From RGIG1995 sp045652425 (GTDB lineage Bacteria; Bacillota; Clostridia; Oscillospirales; CAG-272), in contig JAZRUG010000032.1 in the NCBI GenBank assembly GCA_045652425.1, positions 1 to 64,000 of the forward strand: 64,000 nt of DNA, given 5' to 3'. Made by a program: the position numbers and the translations under genes. A model generated the notes under the pieces. The model was not told the DNA's origin. It saw only the letters and a list, made by a program, of their open reading frames with translations, and made no database searches. Below are positions 32,392-42,046 of the stretch, piece after piece; within the stretch, counting starts at the first letter, position 1, and each line of letters starts with the position of its first letter.

Positions 32392-34323
32392 TTATCTAAT
32401 TCTTGCACCGTTTTCGGTTGATTCGTCAAGGAACAATACTTTTACATCCTCTTCACCTGATGCAAGTATCATACCATTACTTTCAACACCACACAAAACA
32501 GCGGGTTTAAGATTAGCAACAAGTGCAACTTTTTTACCAACAAGTTCTTCGGGCTTATAATATTTCGCAATCCCCGATACAACCTGTCGCTTTTCATATC
32601 CAAGATCCACTTGAAGCTTAAGAAGTTTCTTGGCTTTGGGCACGGGTTCACAAGCAATAATCTGCGCGCAACGAAGCTCAAGCTTCATAAAATCATCAAA
32701 AGTAATTTCATTTACATTTGCATCAGCAGGTTTTTCGATAACCTTTTCCTGCGCAGCTGCTTTTTTTGCTTCGATTTCTTCGAGAAGTTTCTTTTCATCT
32801 ATTCTTTCAAAAAGAACGGTTGCATCACCGACCATATTGCCGGAAACGAGATTACCAAATGTAAGTACAGATTCATAATCGGTTACATCTGTGTTGATAA
32901 AAGAAAGAATCTTTTCGCTCGTCTGTGTAAGGAAAGGATTAAGAAGAATAGCACTTATTCTTATTGTTTCGAGAAGATTGTACAAAACAGTACCAAGTCT
33001 TTCTTTGTTAGCTTCATCTTTGGCAAGAACCCAAGGCGTTGTTTCGTCAATATACTTATTAGCGCGGCGCAGAAGGTTAAATACGCAATCGGAAGCATCT
33101 GCAATATGATAATTATCCATATTTTCGCGTACATTTTCAACAGCCTCTTTACAAGAGTTCTTTAATTCTGCATCAAATACACTATCACTATCAACAGGTG
33201 TCGGAACAACCCCGTCAAAATATTTTTTAGTCATAGCAATAGTTCTATTTACGAGGTTACCAAGGTTATTAGCGAGGTCGCTGTTGTAACGAGCAATAAT
33301 GTTTTCGTATGAAATACTACCGTCAGCTGCATAAGGCATTTCTGCAAGACAATAGTGACGTACAGCGTCAACACCAAACATATCTACCAAATCATCAGCA
33401 TAAATAACGTTACCTTTAGATTTACTCATCTTGTCTGTGCCAAAATTAAGCCAAGGATGACCAAAAACTTTTTTAGGTAATTCAACGTCAAGAGCCATAA
33501 GCATTATGGGCCAGTAAATTGTATGGAATCTTAAAATATCCTTACCGATTATATGAACGTCTGCAGGCCAATACCTCTGGAAGAGTTCGCCTTGCTCATC
33601 AACATCATATCCCAATGCAGTAATATAATTTGACAGAGCATCTATCCAAACGTATATAACGTGTTTAGAGTCGAATTCAACAGGAACTCCCCACTTAAAT
33701 GAAGTTCTGGAAACGCAAAGATCCTGAAGCCCTGCCTTAAGGAAGTTGTTAACCATTTCTTTTTTGCGTGATTCAGGTTCAATGAATTCGGGGTGTTCAT
33801 CAATATATTTCATAAGTCTGTCAGCATACGCGCTCATTCTAAAGAAGTAAGCTTCTTCTTTAGTCCTCTTCAATTCCCTTCCGCAATCAGGACATTTACC
33901 GTCAACAGCTTGAGTTTCGGTAAAAAAGGATTCACAAGGTACACAGTACCAGCCCTCATATTCGTTTTTGTAAATATCGCCCTTTTCGTATAATTTATTA
34001 AAAATGTGGCTTACAACCTTTTCATGATAATCGTCGGTGGTCCTTATAAACTTATCATAACTGGTATTCATAAGATCCCAAATATTTCTGATAGTTCCTG
34101 CAACACCGTCAACGTATTCTTGGGGCGCAATACCTGATTCTTTTGCGCAATCTTCGATCTTCTGACCGTGTTCATCAGTTCCTGTAAGGAAGAACACGTC
34201 GAAGCCTTGCTGTCTTTTGTAGCGTGCGATCGCATCGGTGAGAATAATCTCGTAGGTATTGCCTATATGAGGCTTTCTTGATGCGTAAGCAATCGCTGTA
34301 GTGATATAAAATTTTTCTTTCAT
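32392..34323 (-). CDS. metG: Methionyl-tRNA synthetase
   Basis: Charges tRNA-Met with methionine. The protein has 643 residues: class I catalytic core, a zinc knuckle (CVPC and CPDC near 125-145), helical anticodon-binding domain, and a C-terminal tRNA-binding OB domain (ELRCAQIIACEPVPKAKKL onward, about 540-643). KMSKS is intact (TDKMSKSKGN). The HIGH signature reads HIGN (His19 to Asn22), so its last His is Asn. ATG at 34323 follows AGAAAGG; the TTG three codons earlier is less likely. No T-box leader is present, since it lies within an operon. Confidence 0.95.
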   Translation of the reverse strand: MKEKFYITTAIAYASRKPHIGNTYEIILTDAIARYKRQQGFDVFFLTGTDEHGQKIEDCAKESGIAPQEYVDGVAGTIRNIWDLMNTSYDKFIRTTDDYHEKVVSHIFNKLYEKGDIYKNEYEGWYCVPCESFFTETQAVDGKCPDCGRELKRTKEEAYFFRMSAYADRLMKYIDEHPEFIEPESRKKEMVNNFLKAGLQDLCVSRTSFKWGVPVEFDSKHVIYVWIDALSNYITALGYDVDEQGELFQRYWPADVHIIGKDILRFHTIYWPIMLMALDVELPKKVFGHPWLNFGTDKMSKSKGNVIYADDLVDMFGVDAVRHYCLAEMPYAADGSISYENIIARYNSDLANNLGNLVNRTIAMTKKYFDGVVPTPVDSDSVFDAELKNSCKEAVENVRENMDNYHIADASDCVFNLLRRANKYIDETTPWVLAKDEANKERLGTVLYNLLETIRISAILLNPFLTQTSEKILSFINTDVTDYESVLTFGNLVSGNMVGDATVLFERIDEKKLLEEIEAKKAAAQEKVIEKPADANVNEITFDDFMKLELRCAQIIACEPVPKAKKLLKLQVDLGYEKRQVVSGIAKYYKPEELVGKKVALVANLKPAVLCGVESNGMILASGEEDVKVLFLDESTENGARIR

Positions 34324-34364
34324 ATTAGTCAACCTTTCTGCCTGAATGGAGGCGAAATGGATTT

Positions 34365-35210
34365 TTAAGCCAAACCTTTTTCTATTCTATCAATTAAATC
34401 TGCTATACAACCTTCATCATTCGAACAAAGATGTACGTCACAGAAATCTATAACCGCTTGAAGCGAATTAGAAGGACAACAAGAAAAGTCTGCCGCACGG
34501 AGCATATCAAGGTCATTTTCATAGTCTCCAACAGCGTATATTCTCTTTGTTATACCTTTTTTTATGTAATCTTCTCTAAACTGTTCGATAGCCGAACCTT
34601 TTGAAACGTTTTTAGGCTGAATATCAATTAGTGTCTTCGCGGAAAGAAAGAAATCTACAAATTCCGAATATTTCTCATTAAGCACCTTTTTGACACCCAA
34701 AATAACATCTTCTCTGGAACAAACGGTAATTTTATTAATTTTGTCAACAGGAACAGTTTCAAAATTATATACCTTTACATTTAACATATACCCTTTTGCA
34801 ATCTGACGCTTAATCTCTTCATTTTCGTCAGGAGTAAGATATTCATCTCCACGAACAATTCTGATTCCTGCTTCTTTATCAAGCTCTCTTGTTGTGTATA
34901 AAATATCACGCACAATTTCTTCGGCAACAAATTTTTCGTGGGATCTTTCGCCGGTTTTATAATCATAAAAATAACTGCCGTTAGAATATATACACGGAGC
35001 ATTTACCATTTCTTTAACTCTCGGTTCAGCAACGTCAAGAACAAAACCTGCACGTCCCGATGCAACAACAAACGTTCCGCCGAGCTCGGTAAATCTTTTT
35101 ATTGCAGTTATATTATTTTCCGGAACGGCAGAATTACTCCCGCGTAAAGTTCCGTCAAAATCGGTTACTATCATTACATCCGAAAAAACAGATTCTTTTG
35201 ATTGTACCAT
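34365..35210 (-). CDS. HAD-superfamily hydrolase, Cof type
   Basis: A 281-residue sugar-phosphatase-like enzyme. Motif I is VTDFDGTLRG with nucleophile Asp, motif II sits in VVASGRAG, the Cof-type cap fills the middle, and motifs III and IV read SKGSAIEQF and AVGDYENDLDML. Such proteins dephosphorylate sugar phosphates or flavin-type cofactors; the substrate is unknown. It lies six bases after rluD in the leftward operon. Confidence 0.85.
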   Translation of the reverse strand: MVQSKESVFSDVMIVTDFDGTLRGSNSAVPENNITAIKRFTELGGTFVVASGRAGFVLDVAEPRVKEMVNAPCIYSNGSYFYDYKTGERSHEKFVAEEIVRDILYTTRELDKEAGIRIVRGDEYLTPDENEEIKRQIAKGYMLNVKVYNFETVPVDKINKITVCSREDVILGVKKVLNEKYSEFVDFFLSAKTLIDIQPKNVSKGSAIEQFREDYIKKGITKRIYAVGDYENDLDMLRAADFSCCPSNSLQAVIDFCDVHLCSNDEGCIADLIDRIEKGLA

Positions 35211-35216
35211 AATTTA

Positions 35217-36119
35217 TCAAACCTTTCTGAGTTTAGACACTATATTTTCAAAATAATCCGGAAGATTACTGTCAAAACTCATTAACTCACTTGTAACAGG
35301 ATGAATAAACGAAATAGTTTTTGCATGTAAACACTGCCCTGTTACTCCGAGTTTGTCCCTTGCGCCATAAAGTGTATCGCCCGCAATAGGATGTCCTTTA
35401 CTGGATGCGTGAACTCTGATTTGATGAGTTCTCCCCGTTTCAAGTCTAAATCTGACGTGAGAAAAACCGTTATATTCTGCCAAAACTTCATAATGTGTTA
35501 CAGCGTTTCTTCCATCGGATACAATAGCCATTTTCTTTCTATCCTTCGGATGTCTGCCGATAGGAGCATCAATAGTTCCCTTTGCTTCCTTGAATCTACC
35601 GCAACATATCGCTTCATAAAATCTATCAAATGAATGTGATTTTATTTGTTCAGCAAGAGAAACGTGAGCAATATCGTTTTTAGCAACAACAAGCAACCCG
35701 CTTGTATCCTTATCAATTCTGTGAACAATCCCCGGTCTAATAACACCATTAATCCCCGAAAGTGAGTCTCCACAATGAAAAAGTAATGCATTAACAAGTG
35801 TATTATCAGGATTTCCGGGGGCAGGATGAACAACCATCCCCTTAGGCTTATTCACAACGAGCAAACAATCATCTTCGTATACAATATCAAGTGTAATTTC
35901 TTGAGGTTTATTCTCGCATTCAACTGCTTCCGGCAGTTCGAATTCAACTAAATCATTAGATTTAATCTTATAATTTTTTGTTGCAACAACACCATTAACG
36001 GTTACCATACCGTCTTTTAGTAGTTTTTGAGAAGCGGAACGTGTAATATTGCCACGTTCCGCCATAAAAACATCTAAACGTTTGTCGAGATCTCCCTCGT
36101 TAATCGGTCTCAGTTTCAT
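35217..36119 (-). CDS. RluA/RluD family 23S rRNA pseudouridine synthase
   Basis: Makes pseudouridine in large-subunit rRNA. The 300-residue protein has an N-terminal S4 RNA-binding domain (about 12-75, DVFMAERGNITRSASQKLLK) and a catalytic domain with HRIDKDTSGLLVVAK (catalytic Asp in HRIDKDT) and RTHQIRVH. The arrangement lspA then this gene is the usual one in Firmicutes (ylyB type). It overlaps lspA by 20 bases. ATG follows GATGAGGT. Confidence 0.93.
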   Translation of the reverse strand: MKLRPINEGDLDKRLDVFMAERGNITRSASQKLLKDGMVTVNGVVATKNYKIKSNDLVEFELPEAVECENKPQEITLDIVYEDDCLLVVNKPKGMVVHPAPGNPDNTLVNALLFHCGDSLSGINGVIRPGIVHRIDKDTSGLLVVAKNDIAHVSLAEQIKSHSFDRFYEAICCGRFKEAKGTIDAPIGRHPKDRKKMAIVSDGRNAVTHYEVLAEYNGFSHVRFRLETGRTHQIRVHASSKGHPIAGDTLYGARDKLGVTGQCLHAKTISFIHPVTSELMSFDSNLPDYFENIVSKLRKV

Positions 36120-36615
36120 TATTTGTTACCTCATCCGATTTTTTATCATCAAGAAAAGCAAGGTCGCTTTTCTTGAGTATTATATCAAGAATAAGAAGTC
36201 CAACGCCAACACAAATAAATGTATCAGCAATATTAAATACAGCAAAATCGATCAAAGTAAAATCAACAAAATCAACAACAAAACCATTAATTGTTCTATC
36301 AATCATATTACCTATCCCTCCGCCGACAACAAATGATAAACCGGTCAGCATAATTGGATGAAGATATTTTTTATATTTGAACATAACAGTTAATATTATA
36401 ACCACTACAACAGTAGACAAAACCATAAAAACCCATCTATGATTTTGCAACATACCAAATGCAGCACCTCTATTTTCGACATAAGTAAGATGTAATACAT
36501 CTTGAATAATCGGAACGGATGATACAGGCATAAGATATTCTACTGCAATAAATTTTGTGATTTGGTCAAGTACAATTACTGCAACTATACACAGTGTGTA
36601 CAAAATATAGGACAT
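36100..36615 (-). CDS. lspA: Lipoprotein signal peptidase II
   Basis: Membrane aspartyl protease that cuts prolipoproteins before the lipid-modified cysteine. It has 171 residues, four membrane segments, and the two catalytic aspartates in GNMIDR (near 107) and FNIADTFI (near 131); the N-terminal DQITKF motif is also present. The C-terminus is extended with a charged tail (DDKKSDEVTNNETETD). The large subtilase lipoprotein encoded at 49-56 kb would be one of its substrates. Confidence 0.95.
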   Translation of the reverse strand: MSYILYTLCIVAVIVLDQITKFIAVEYLMPVSSVPIIQDVLHLTYVENRGAAFGMLQNHRWVFMVLSTVVVVIILTVMFKYKKYLHPIMLTGLSFVVGGGIGNMIDRTINGFVVDFVDFTLIDFAVFNIADTFICVGVGLLILDIILKKSDLAFLDDKKSDEVTNNETETD

Positions 36616-36645
36616 TACAACCTTACCCTTGAATTAGTATATTTT

Positions 36646-39441
36646 TTATTCGGCAACGATAGCCTTACAACGAGCACAAAGATGAGCTTCTCCTACTGAC
36701 TCACCGTCTGTAGTGTACATCCAACAACGGTCACACTTTTCACCGTCAGCTTTCAATACTTCTACAGAAATTGCACTGCCTTCTTCCGAATATGCGCCTT
36801 CTGTAGCTTTACCATTAACGACCTCAACCTGTGATGTAATAAACATAACAGCAAGTTCATTACCAAAAGCATTAAGCATACCTGCAATTTCATCAGATTC
36901 AGTGTAAATCTTTACTTTTGCTTCAAGAGATTTACCAATCACTTTTTCTGCTCTTGCAAGTTCAAGCGCTTTCATCACAACGTCTCTTGTTTCAAAGAGT
37001 CTGTCATATTTTTCTTTAACGTCAGCAAAATCGAAAGCTGTGTTAACTTCAGGCATATCGTTCAAAAGAACATGTCTGGTGTCGTCTGTTTCTTTATGTG
37101 GCATAAAGCTCCAAGCTTCATCAGCAGTAAACGTAATAATAGGAGCCAAAAGTCTTGTAATAGTGCTGAGAATAATATACATAGCCGTTTGAGCTGAACG
37201 TCTTGCCTTGCTATTCTTGCCCTCGGTATATACACGGTCTTTGGTGATATCAATGTAAAGTTTTGAAAGTTCAACAGTACAGAAGTCGTTAAGAACGTGA
37301 TAAACAATATGGAAAGAATAGTTATCGTAAGCATCTCTTACAGCCTTAACGATATTATTAAGGTGATACAACGCCCACTTATCAATATCATAAAGTTCGT
37401 TTAATTCAACCATATCTTTATTTGGGTCAAAATCAGAAATATTACCCATAAGAATTCTGAATGTGTTACGAATCTTACGATAAGCTTCAGAAAGCTGTTT
37501 GAATATTGCATCAGAAACACGAACGTCTACCTGATAGTCAGAGGAAGCAACCCAAAGTCTAACGAGGTCTGCGCCGTATTTAACAATCATTTCTTCGGGA
37601 GCAATAGCATTTCCAAGAGATTTATGCATTGCCTTTCCTTCGCCGTCAACAACCCAACCGTGTGTAAGAACCTGCTTATAAGGAGCACCTTCACCCTTTG
37701 CACCTACAGCCGTAAGGAGCGATGACTGGAACCAACCTCTGTACTGGTCAGCACCTTCAAGATAAAGGTCAGCGGGCCACTTTGAATCAGCCTTATTTTC
37801 AAGAACTGCAAAATGGCTGGAACCGGAGTCGAACCAACCGTCAAGCGTATCAGTTTCCTTCGTAAAGCTCTTTCCTTGACAGTGAGGACACTCAAATGTT
37901 GCGGGAAGAATATCTTTTACATCAAGTTCATACCAAGCGTTTGATCCCTTTTCAGCAAACAACTTAGAAACCGCTTCAATCGTTTCATCTGTGCAAACAG
38001 GTTTACCGCACTCAGAACAGTAAAATACGGGAATAGGAAGTCCCCAATGACGCTGACGTGAAATACACCAATCAGCTCTTTCTCTTACCATCTGTGTGAT
38101 TCGTTCACCGCCCCATGCAGGAATCCACTCAACGGCTTCACAAGCTTTTACAGCCTCTTCCTTAAATGCGTCTACCGAACAGAACCACTGTGGTGTAGCT
38201 CTAAATATAATAGGCTTTTTACATCTCCAACAGTGAGGATATGAGTGTGTAAACTCTTCGGATGCAAACAATGCTCCGCTTTCTTTCATATCTTCAAGAA
38301 TAGCCTTGTTGGATTCAAGGTAATGCATACCTGCAAACTTACCTGCATCAGCAGTCTGATATCCTCTATCATCAACCGGAACAATAATATCCATGTTGTA
38401 TTTACGTCCGGTAATATAGTCTTCAGCACCAAAACCGGGAGCAGTATGAACACAACCCGTACCGCTATCCATTGTTACATAATCAGCATTAACAATAAGA
38501 GAACTACGGTCAAGGAAAGGATGTTGAGCTGTCATGAATTCAAATTCACTACCCTGCATCGTGCATACTATTTCATATTCTTCGATGCCGCCCTGTTTCA
38601 TTGTGTTGTCTGCAAGGGCTTCAGCAACAATGTAGAAATTACCGTCAGAAGCCTTAACTACTGCATAAGACTCTCTGGGATGAAGAGCAATAGCAAGGTT
38701 TCCGGGAAGTGTCCAAGTGGTTGTTGTCCAAATGATAAAATATGTTTTATCCAAATCGCAAACACCGTTAAGTTTTGCGTTATCCTCTTTAACAAGAAAC
38801 TTAACAAAGATTGATGTACAAACGTCATCCTTATATTCGATTTCAGCTTCAGCAAGTGCTGTTTCGTCGTTAGGGCACCAATAAACAGGTTTAAGACCTT
38901 TATAAATATAACCCTTTTTGTACATTTCTCCGAACACTTTTACTTCTCTTGCTTCGAAATCGGGAGTCATAGTAAGGTAGGGGTGTTCCCAATCTGCAAT
39001 TACACCTAAACGCTTAAACTGCCCCATCTGAACATCAACAAAGTGTTGAGCAAACTCGTGACAAGCTGAACGAAATTCGGGAATACTCATCTTCTTTCTA
39101 TCAAGCTTATTTTTCTTGATAATAGCACTTTCAATAGGCATACCGTGGTTATCCCATCCGGGAACGTACGGTACATAATAGCCGGTCATAGACTTGTGCT
39201 TATTAATAAAATCTTTTAATATTTTATTGAGCGCTGTGCCCATATGGATGTTATTATTAGAAAAAGGAGGTCCGTCATGAAGAATGAAAGAGGGCTTTCC
39301 TTCATTTCTCTTTAACATTTCTCCGTATAAATCCATCTTTTCCCAATTTTCAAAAAACTGAGGTTCCTTCTGCGGAAGGTTAGCCTTCATAGAAAATTCG
39401 GTAGAAGGAAGATTTAACGAATCTTTAAAATCAATAGCCAT
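36646..39441 (-). CDS. ileS: Isoleucyl-tRNA synthetase
   Basis: Charges tRNA-Ile. At 931 residues it has the class I core with the large editing (CP1) domain, the anticodon-binding domain and a C-terminal zinc motif (CDRCWMYTTDG then CARC). Both class I signatures deviate: HIGH reads HMGT (66-69, in NNIHMGTALNK) and KMSKS reads AMHKS (about 604-608, in GKAMHKSLGN). The remainder (WDNHGMPIE, DADLV-type RLWVASSDYQ) is normal, so the enzyme is expected to be active and the changes are probably a lineage feature. Adjacent to divIVA and lspA, the classic Firmicutes order. ATG follows AAAGGAG. No T-box leader. Confidence 0.95.
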   Translation of the reverse strand: MAIDFKDSLNLPSTEFSMKANLPQKEPQFFENWEKMDLYGEMLKRNEGKPSFILHDGPPFSNNNIHMGTALNKILKDFINKHKSMTGYYVPYVPGWDNHGMPIESAIIKKNKLDRKKMSIPEFRSACHEFAQHFVDVQMGQFKRLGVIADWEHPYLTMTPDFEAREVKVFGEMYKKGYIYKGLKPVYWCPNDETALAEAEIEYKDDVCTSIFVKFLVKEDNAKLNGVCDLDKTYFIIWTTTTWTLPGNLAIALHPRESYAVVKASDGNFYIVAEALADNTMKQGGIEEYEIVCTMQGSEFEFMTAQHPFLDRSSLIVNADYVTMDSGTGCVHTAPGFGAEDYITGRKYNMDIIVPVDDRGYQTADAGKFAGMHYLESNKAILEDMKESGALFASEEFTHSYPHCWRCKKPIIFRATPQWFCSVDAFKEEAVKACEAVEWIPAWGGERITQMVRERADWCISRQRHWGLPIPVFYCSECGKPVCTDETIEAVSKLFAEKGSNAWYELDVKDILPATFECPHCQGKSFTKETDTLDGWFDSGSSHFAVLENKADSKWPADLYLEGADQYRGWFQSSLLTAVGAKGEGAPYKQVLTHGWVVDGEGKAMHKSLGNAIAPEEMIVKYGADLVRLWVASSDYQVDVRVSDAIFKQLSEAYRKIRNTFRILMGNISDFDPNKDMVELNELYDIDKWALYHLNNIVKAVRDAYDNYSFHIVYHVLNDFCTVELSKLYIDITKDRVYTEGKNSKARRSAQTAMYIILSTITRLLAPIITFTADEAWSFMPHKETDDTRHVLLNDMPEVNTAFDFADVKEKYDRLFETRDVVMKALELARAEKVIGKSLEAKVKIYTESDEIAGMLNAFGNELAVMFITSQVEVVNGKATEGAYSEEGSAISVEVLKADGEKCDRCWMYTTDGESVGEAHLCARCKAIVAE

Positions 39442-39488
39442 AATCGTTTATATATACTCCTTTAAATTAATGTCAAAATAATTTTATG

Positions 39489-40388
39489 TTATTCTGTTTT
39501 TTTGCACTTGCTTTTTATAATTTCATCATAATTGCTAGGGGTTTTGTAAACCTCATTAAGTTCGATTTTTTTTGTATTATCCGGTGTATTTGAAATATCG
39601 GTTACACTATTCAAATCAATCGAATCGCCTGCCCCCAACTGTTTGAGAATCTCCGAGTATTCTTTTTCAGCAATCTTTTCTTCCTCAGAAGACTCTTCTT
39701 TCAAAACAATCGACTCGTCTTGTTCATCTAAAATGCGCTTATTCAATTCTTTTATGGTATCCTTTACACTTGAAGTACGAACAACCGATTCCGCATGAAC
39801 AAATCCCTCGTCCGCCTCATTCGTCTCAACATTTCCCTCAACGCCTTTGCGAGTAAGCTCAACAATCTCTTGTTTTATATTCTGAATAACAGTAGAAGTA
39901 TAGCTATCCTCTGAAAGCGCATATTTTGCTATCTCATCAGCCTCAAGTGTAGGGATATCTTCAACGTAAGCAATATGTGTTCCGTATAATTTGAACAACT
40001 TTTCTTTAAATTCACTAATAGCAGTATTTAATGCCAAAAGAACTGCCTTTTCTTCTTGGATTTTTGTTTTAAAATCAGCAAGAATTCTATCACAGGTTTT
40101 ACGAGCCGTGTTAATAATTATATCAGCTCTATCATTTGCTTCTGTCATAAGTTTAGCACTTGCTCTTTGAGCATTAATCATTGCATTTCTGATAGATTCT
40201 TCTTCATTCTTTATTTCATCAAGCTTTGCATAAGCCGTTTTAAGCTTTCTTTCAAGCTCATCATTTTCTCTGTAAAGCTCTGTATATTTTTCGATAATAA
40301 AAGCAAAATGTTCATCAACTTCAGCAGTGTTGTAACCACGCATATTTTTTGAGAACTCTTTATTTTTTAATTCATATGGGGGAAGCAT
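39489..40388 (-). CDS. divIVA: DivIVA-domain cell division protein
   Basis: Curvature-sensing coiled-coil protein that marks poles and septum. The N-terminal DivIVA domain reads ELKNKEFSKNMRGYNTAEVDEHF, then a coiled coil covers about 30-135 (ENDELERKLKTAYAKLDE). The last 130 residues are acidic and likely disordered. At 299 residues it is longer than the Bacillus protein (164). ATG follows AGAGGTG. It is 47 bases before ileS and 21 after yggT. ylmH, usually just upstream, is missing. Confidence 0.88.
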   Translation of the reverse strand: MLPPYELKNKEFSKNMRGYNTAEVDEHFAFIIEKYTELYRENDELERKLKTAYAKLDEIKNEEESIRNAMINAQRASAKLMTEANDRADIIINTARKTCDRILADFKTKIQEEKAVLLALNTAISEFKEKLFKLYGTHIAYVEDIPTLEADEIAKYALSEDSYTSTVIQNIKQEIVELTRKGVEGNVETNEADEGFVHAESVVRTSSVKDTIKELNKRILDEQDESIVLKEESSEEEKIAEKEYSEILKQLGAGDSIDLNSVTDISNTPDNTKKIELNEVYKTPSNYDEIIKSKCKKTE

Positions 40389-40409
40389 CTTTACACCTCT
40401 AATCTTTTC

Positions 40410-40676
40410 TTACATTAGCGCCAAGAGAATCCATATCAAAAAATATGAAAACATAAAAGACAAATCAAGCGGAAAGTCTCTCAACGCACGAAATTTCATT
40501 ATTACACTTCTTACAAAAGCCAAAAGCGGTTCAGTTATACAAAAAACAAAATCAACAATCTTCCCATCAATTTCACCGGGAAACCATGAAATAACCGCTC
40601 TAACAACAAGAAATATCTCCATTGCACAAAGCAAACATCTAATAATCGAAGTAACTAACAATAAAAAAAGTCCCAA
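40410..40676 (-). CDS. YggT family membrane protein
   Basis: An 88-residue protein with two YggT-type membrane hairpins (LLLVTSIIRCLLCAMEIFLV and a C-terminal FMFSYFLIWILLAL) and the family motif VRAVISWFPG. Homologues (YlmG) sit next to sepF and help membrane or division functions, exact role unknown. The start is a TTG at 40676 with GGAGTGAG seven bases upstream. Same operon as sepF and divIVA. Confidence 0.85.
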   Translation of the reverse strand: MGLFLLLVTSIIRCLLCAMEIFLVVRAVISWFPGEIDGKIVDFVFCITEPLLAFVRSVIMKFRALRDFPLDLSFMFSYFLIWILLALM

Positions 40677-40725
40677 ACCCTAACTCACTCCGAAAAAATA
40701 GTTAACCCTCAATAAACAACTTTAT

Positions 40726-40759
40726 CTACCCGACCTTTTTTTACAAAATGATCGGGTAG
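40726..40759. other. Hairpin between sepF and yggT
   Basis: CTACCCGA (40726-40733) pairs with TCGGGTAG (40752-40759). There is no T tail in the leftward direction, so it is not a clear terminator; it might partly attenuate or stabilise the operon message. Confidence 0.35.
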
Positions 40760-40794
40760 AATATCGTTTAAAGTATTCAAATTAATAGGTTAAC

Positions 40795-41274
40795 TTAAAT
40801 ATTGTCGTAAATATCACCTGCGGGAGCTACTTTAGGCTGAGCCTTCTGCGCTTCCTGAGCATCATTTGAAACGTCAACGTTACAAGGAGTAATAACAAAA
40901 GTGTTATTAGCTACTCTCTTGAGGTTACCGCTTATTGAATAAGCAACGCCACTCAAAAAGTCAATAATTCTTCTGCTTGTCTCTTTGTTTGTAGCTTCAA
41001 GGTTAAGAACAACCGTGCGCTTGTTAAGAAGGTGGTCTGCAATCTGAGAAACACTTTCAAAACGATCAGGTCTAATAACCTTAAGTTCAAGAGAACTACC
41101 GTTAAGACTCATACCTGAAGAACCGGACTGAAAAGACTGAGAAGCATTATAAGACTGTTCATAATTGTCCTGAGCGTCATCATCCTCGTCTATAAAATCA
41201 TAGTCCTCATCATAATTGTCATTGATGCTGTCGGGGTTTACAAAACCTTTAATTTTGTCAACAAACTTTGCCAT
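40795..41274 (-). CDS. sepF: Cell division protein SepF
   Basis: Z-ring-associated protein that links FtsZ to the membrane. It has 159 residues: N-terminal membrane-binding helix (AKFVDKIKGFV), an acidic linker rich in Asp and Glu (20-45), and the C-terminal SepF domain (ELKVIRPDRFESVSQIADHL to RVANNTFVITP). ATG at 41274 follows TTGGAGG; the TTG four codons upstream lies within that site. Gene order yggS-sepF-yggT-divIVA is the classic Firmicutes division cluster. Confidence 0.93.
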   Translation of the reverse strand: MAKFVDKIKGFVNPDSINDNYDEDYDFIDEDDDAQDNYEQSYNASQSFQSGSSGMSLNGSSLELKVIRPDRFESVSQIADHLLNKRTVVLNLEATNKETSRRIIDFLSGVAYSISGNLKRVANNTFVITPCNVDVSNDAQEAQKAQPKVAPAGDIYDNI

Positions 41275-41320
41275 AATATCCTCCAAAAAAGTAATATATA
41301 AATTATTTTAATTTCAATTA

Positions 41321-42046
41321 TTATGTGTAGCGCGAACCAAAAATCGCCGAACCGATCCGCACAATATCACTGCCCTCTTCTATAGCAACCAAATAACTGT
41401 CGGTCATACCCATAGAAATTGTATCCATATCTATATTATGAAGTTTATTTCGCGAATTGTCAATAAAAATCGAATAAGTTTCTCTAAAATATTTTCTATA
41501 CTCCTCTTTTTCGACACATACAGGAGCGATTGTCATTAACCCTTTTACTCGAATATTAGTGAATTGACTCAATTCAGAAAGAAACTTGGAAACATCTTCA
41601 TGAAAAACTCCTGATTTATTTTCTTCTCTCCCACTATTAACTTCAACAAGGACATCCATAACCTTACCGATTTTTTTTGCTCTCGAATCAATCTCTTTTG
41701 CCAATTTGATACTATCAAGAGAATGAATCATATCAACCTTATCAATAATATACTTCACCTTATTTGTTTGAAGTTTTCCAATAAAGTGCAGTTTTACACC
41801 ATCAAGGTTAAGATCATCATATTTTTCAAGAAGCTCTTGAACTCTGTTTTCGCCTATATTTTTTATACCCAATTCTTGAGTAACATAGTTTATAACTTTG
41901 GCAGGAACAGTTTTTGTAGCGGCAAGCAACGTTACTGATTTCCCCTTCCCGCTATGCAAAGACGTCTCTTTGATCTTTAAACAAAGACTATCTACATTCT
42001 CTTTCAAAATTCGTTTAGTATCATCATTTAATTGTTGTATTGTCAT
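41321..42046 (-). CDS. YggS family PLP homeostasis protein
   Basis: A 241-residue pyridoxal-phosphate-binding protein (YlmE/YggS/PLPBP) that keeps free PLP low. It has a single-domain alanine-racemase-like barrel. The PLP lysine is in LLAATKTVP (near residue 44), followed by GENRVQELLEKY and HFIGKLQTNKVKYI, and the C-terminus has SMGMTDSYLVAI with IVRIGSAIFG. ATG overlaps the previous gene by four bases (ATGA). Confidence 0.92.
   Translation of the reverse strand: MTIQQLNDDTKRILKENVDSLCLKIKETSLHSGKGKSVTLLAATKTVPAKVINYVTQELGIKNIGENRVQELLEKYDDLNLDGVKLHFIGKLQTNKVKYIIDKVDMIHSLDSIKLAKEIDSRAKKIGKVMDVLVEVNSGREENKSGVFHEDVSKFLSELSQFTNIRVKGLMTIAPVCVEKEEYRKYFRETYSIFIDNSRNKLHNIDMDTISMGMTDSYLVAIEEGSDIVRIGSAIFGSRYT

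Noticed and set aside
32392..39488. T-box leaders for metG and ileS
   Set aside because: Both lie inside a tight operon with gaps of 41 and 47 bases, and no AGGGTGGNACCGCG-like T-box sequence was seen.
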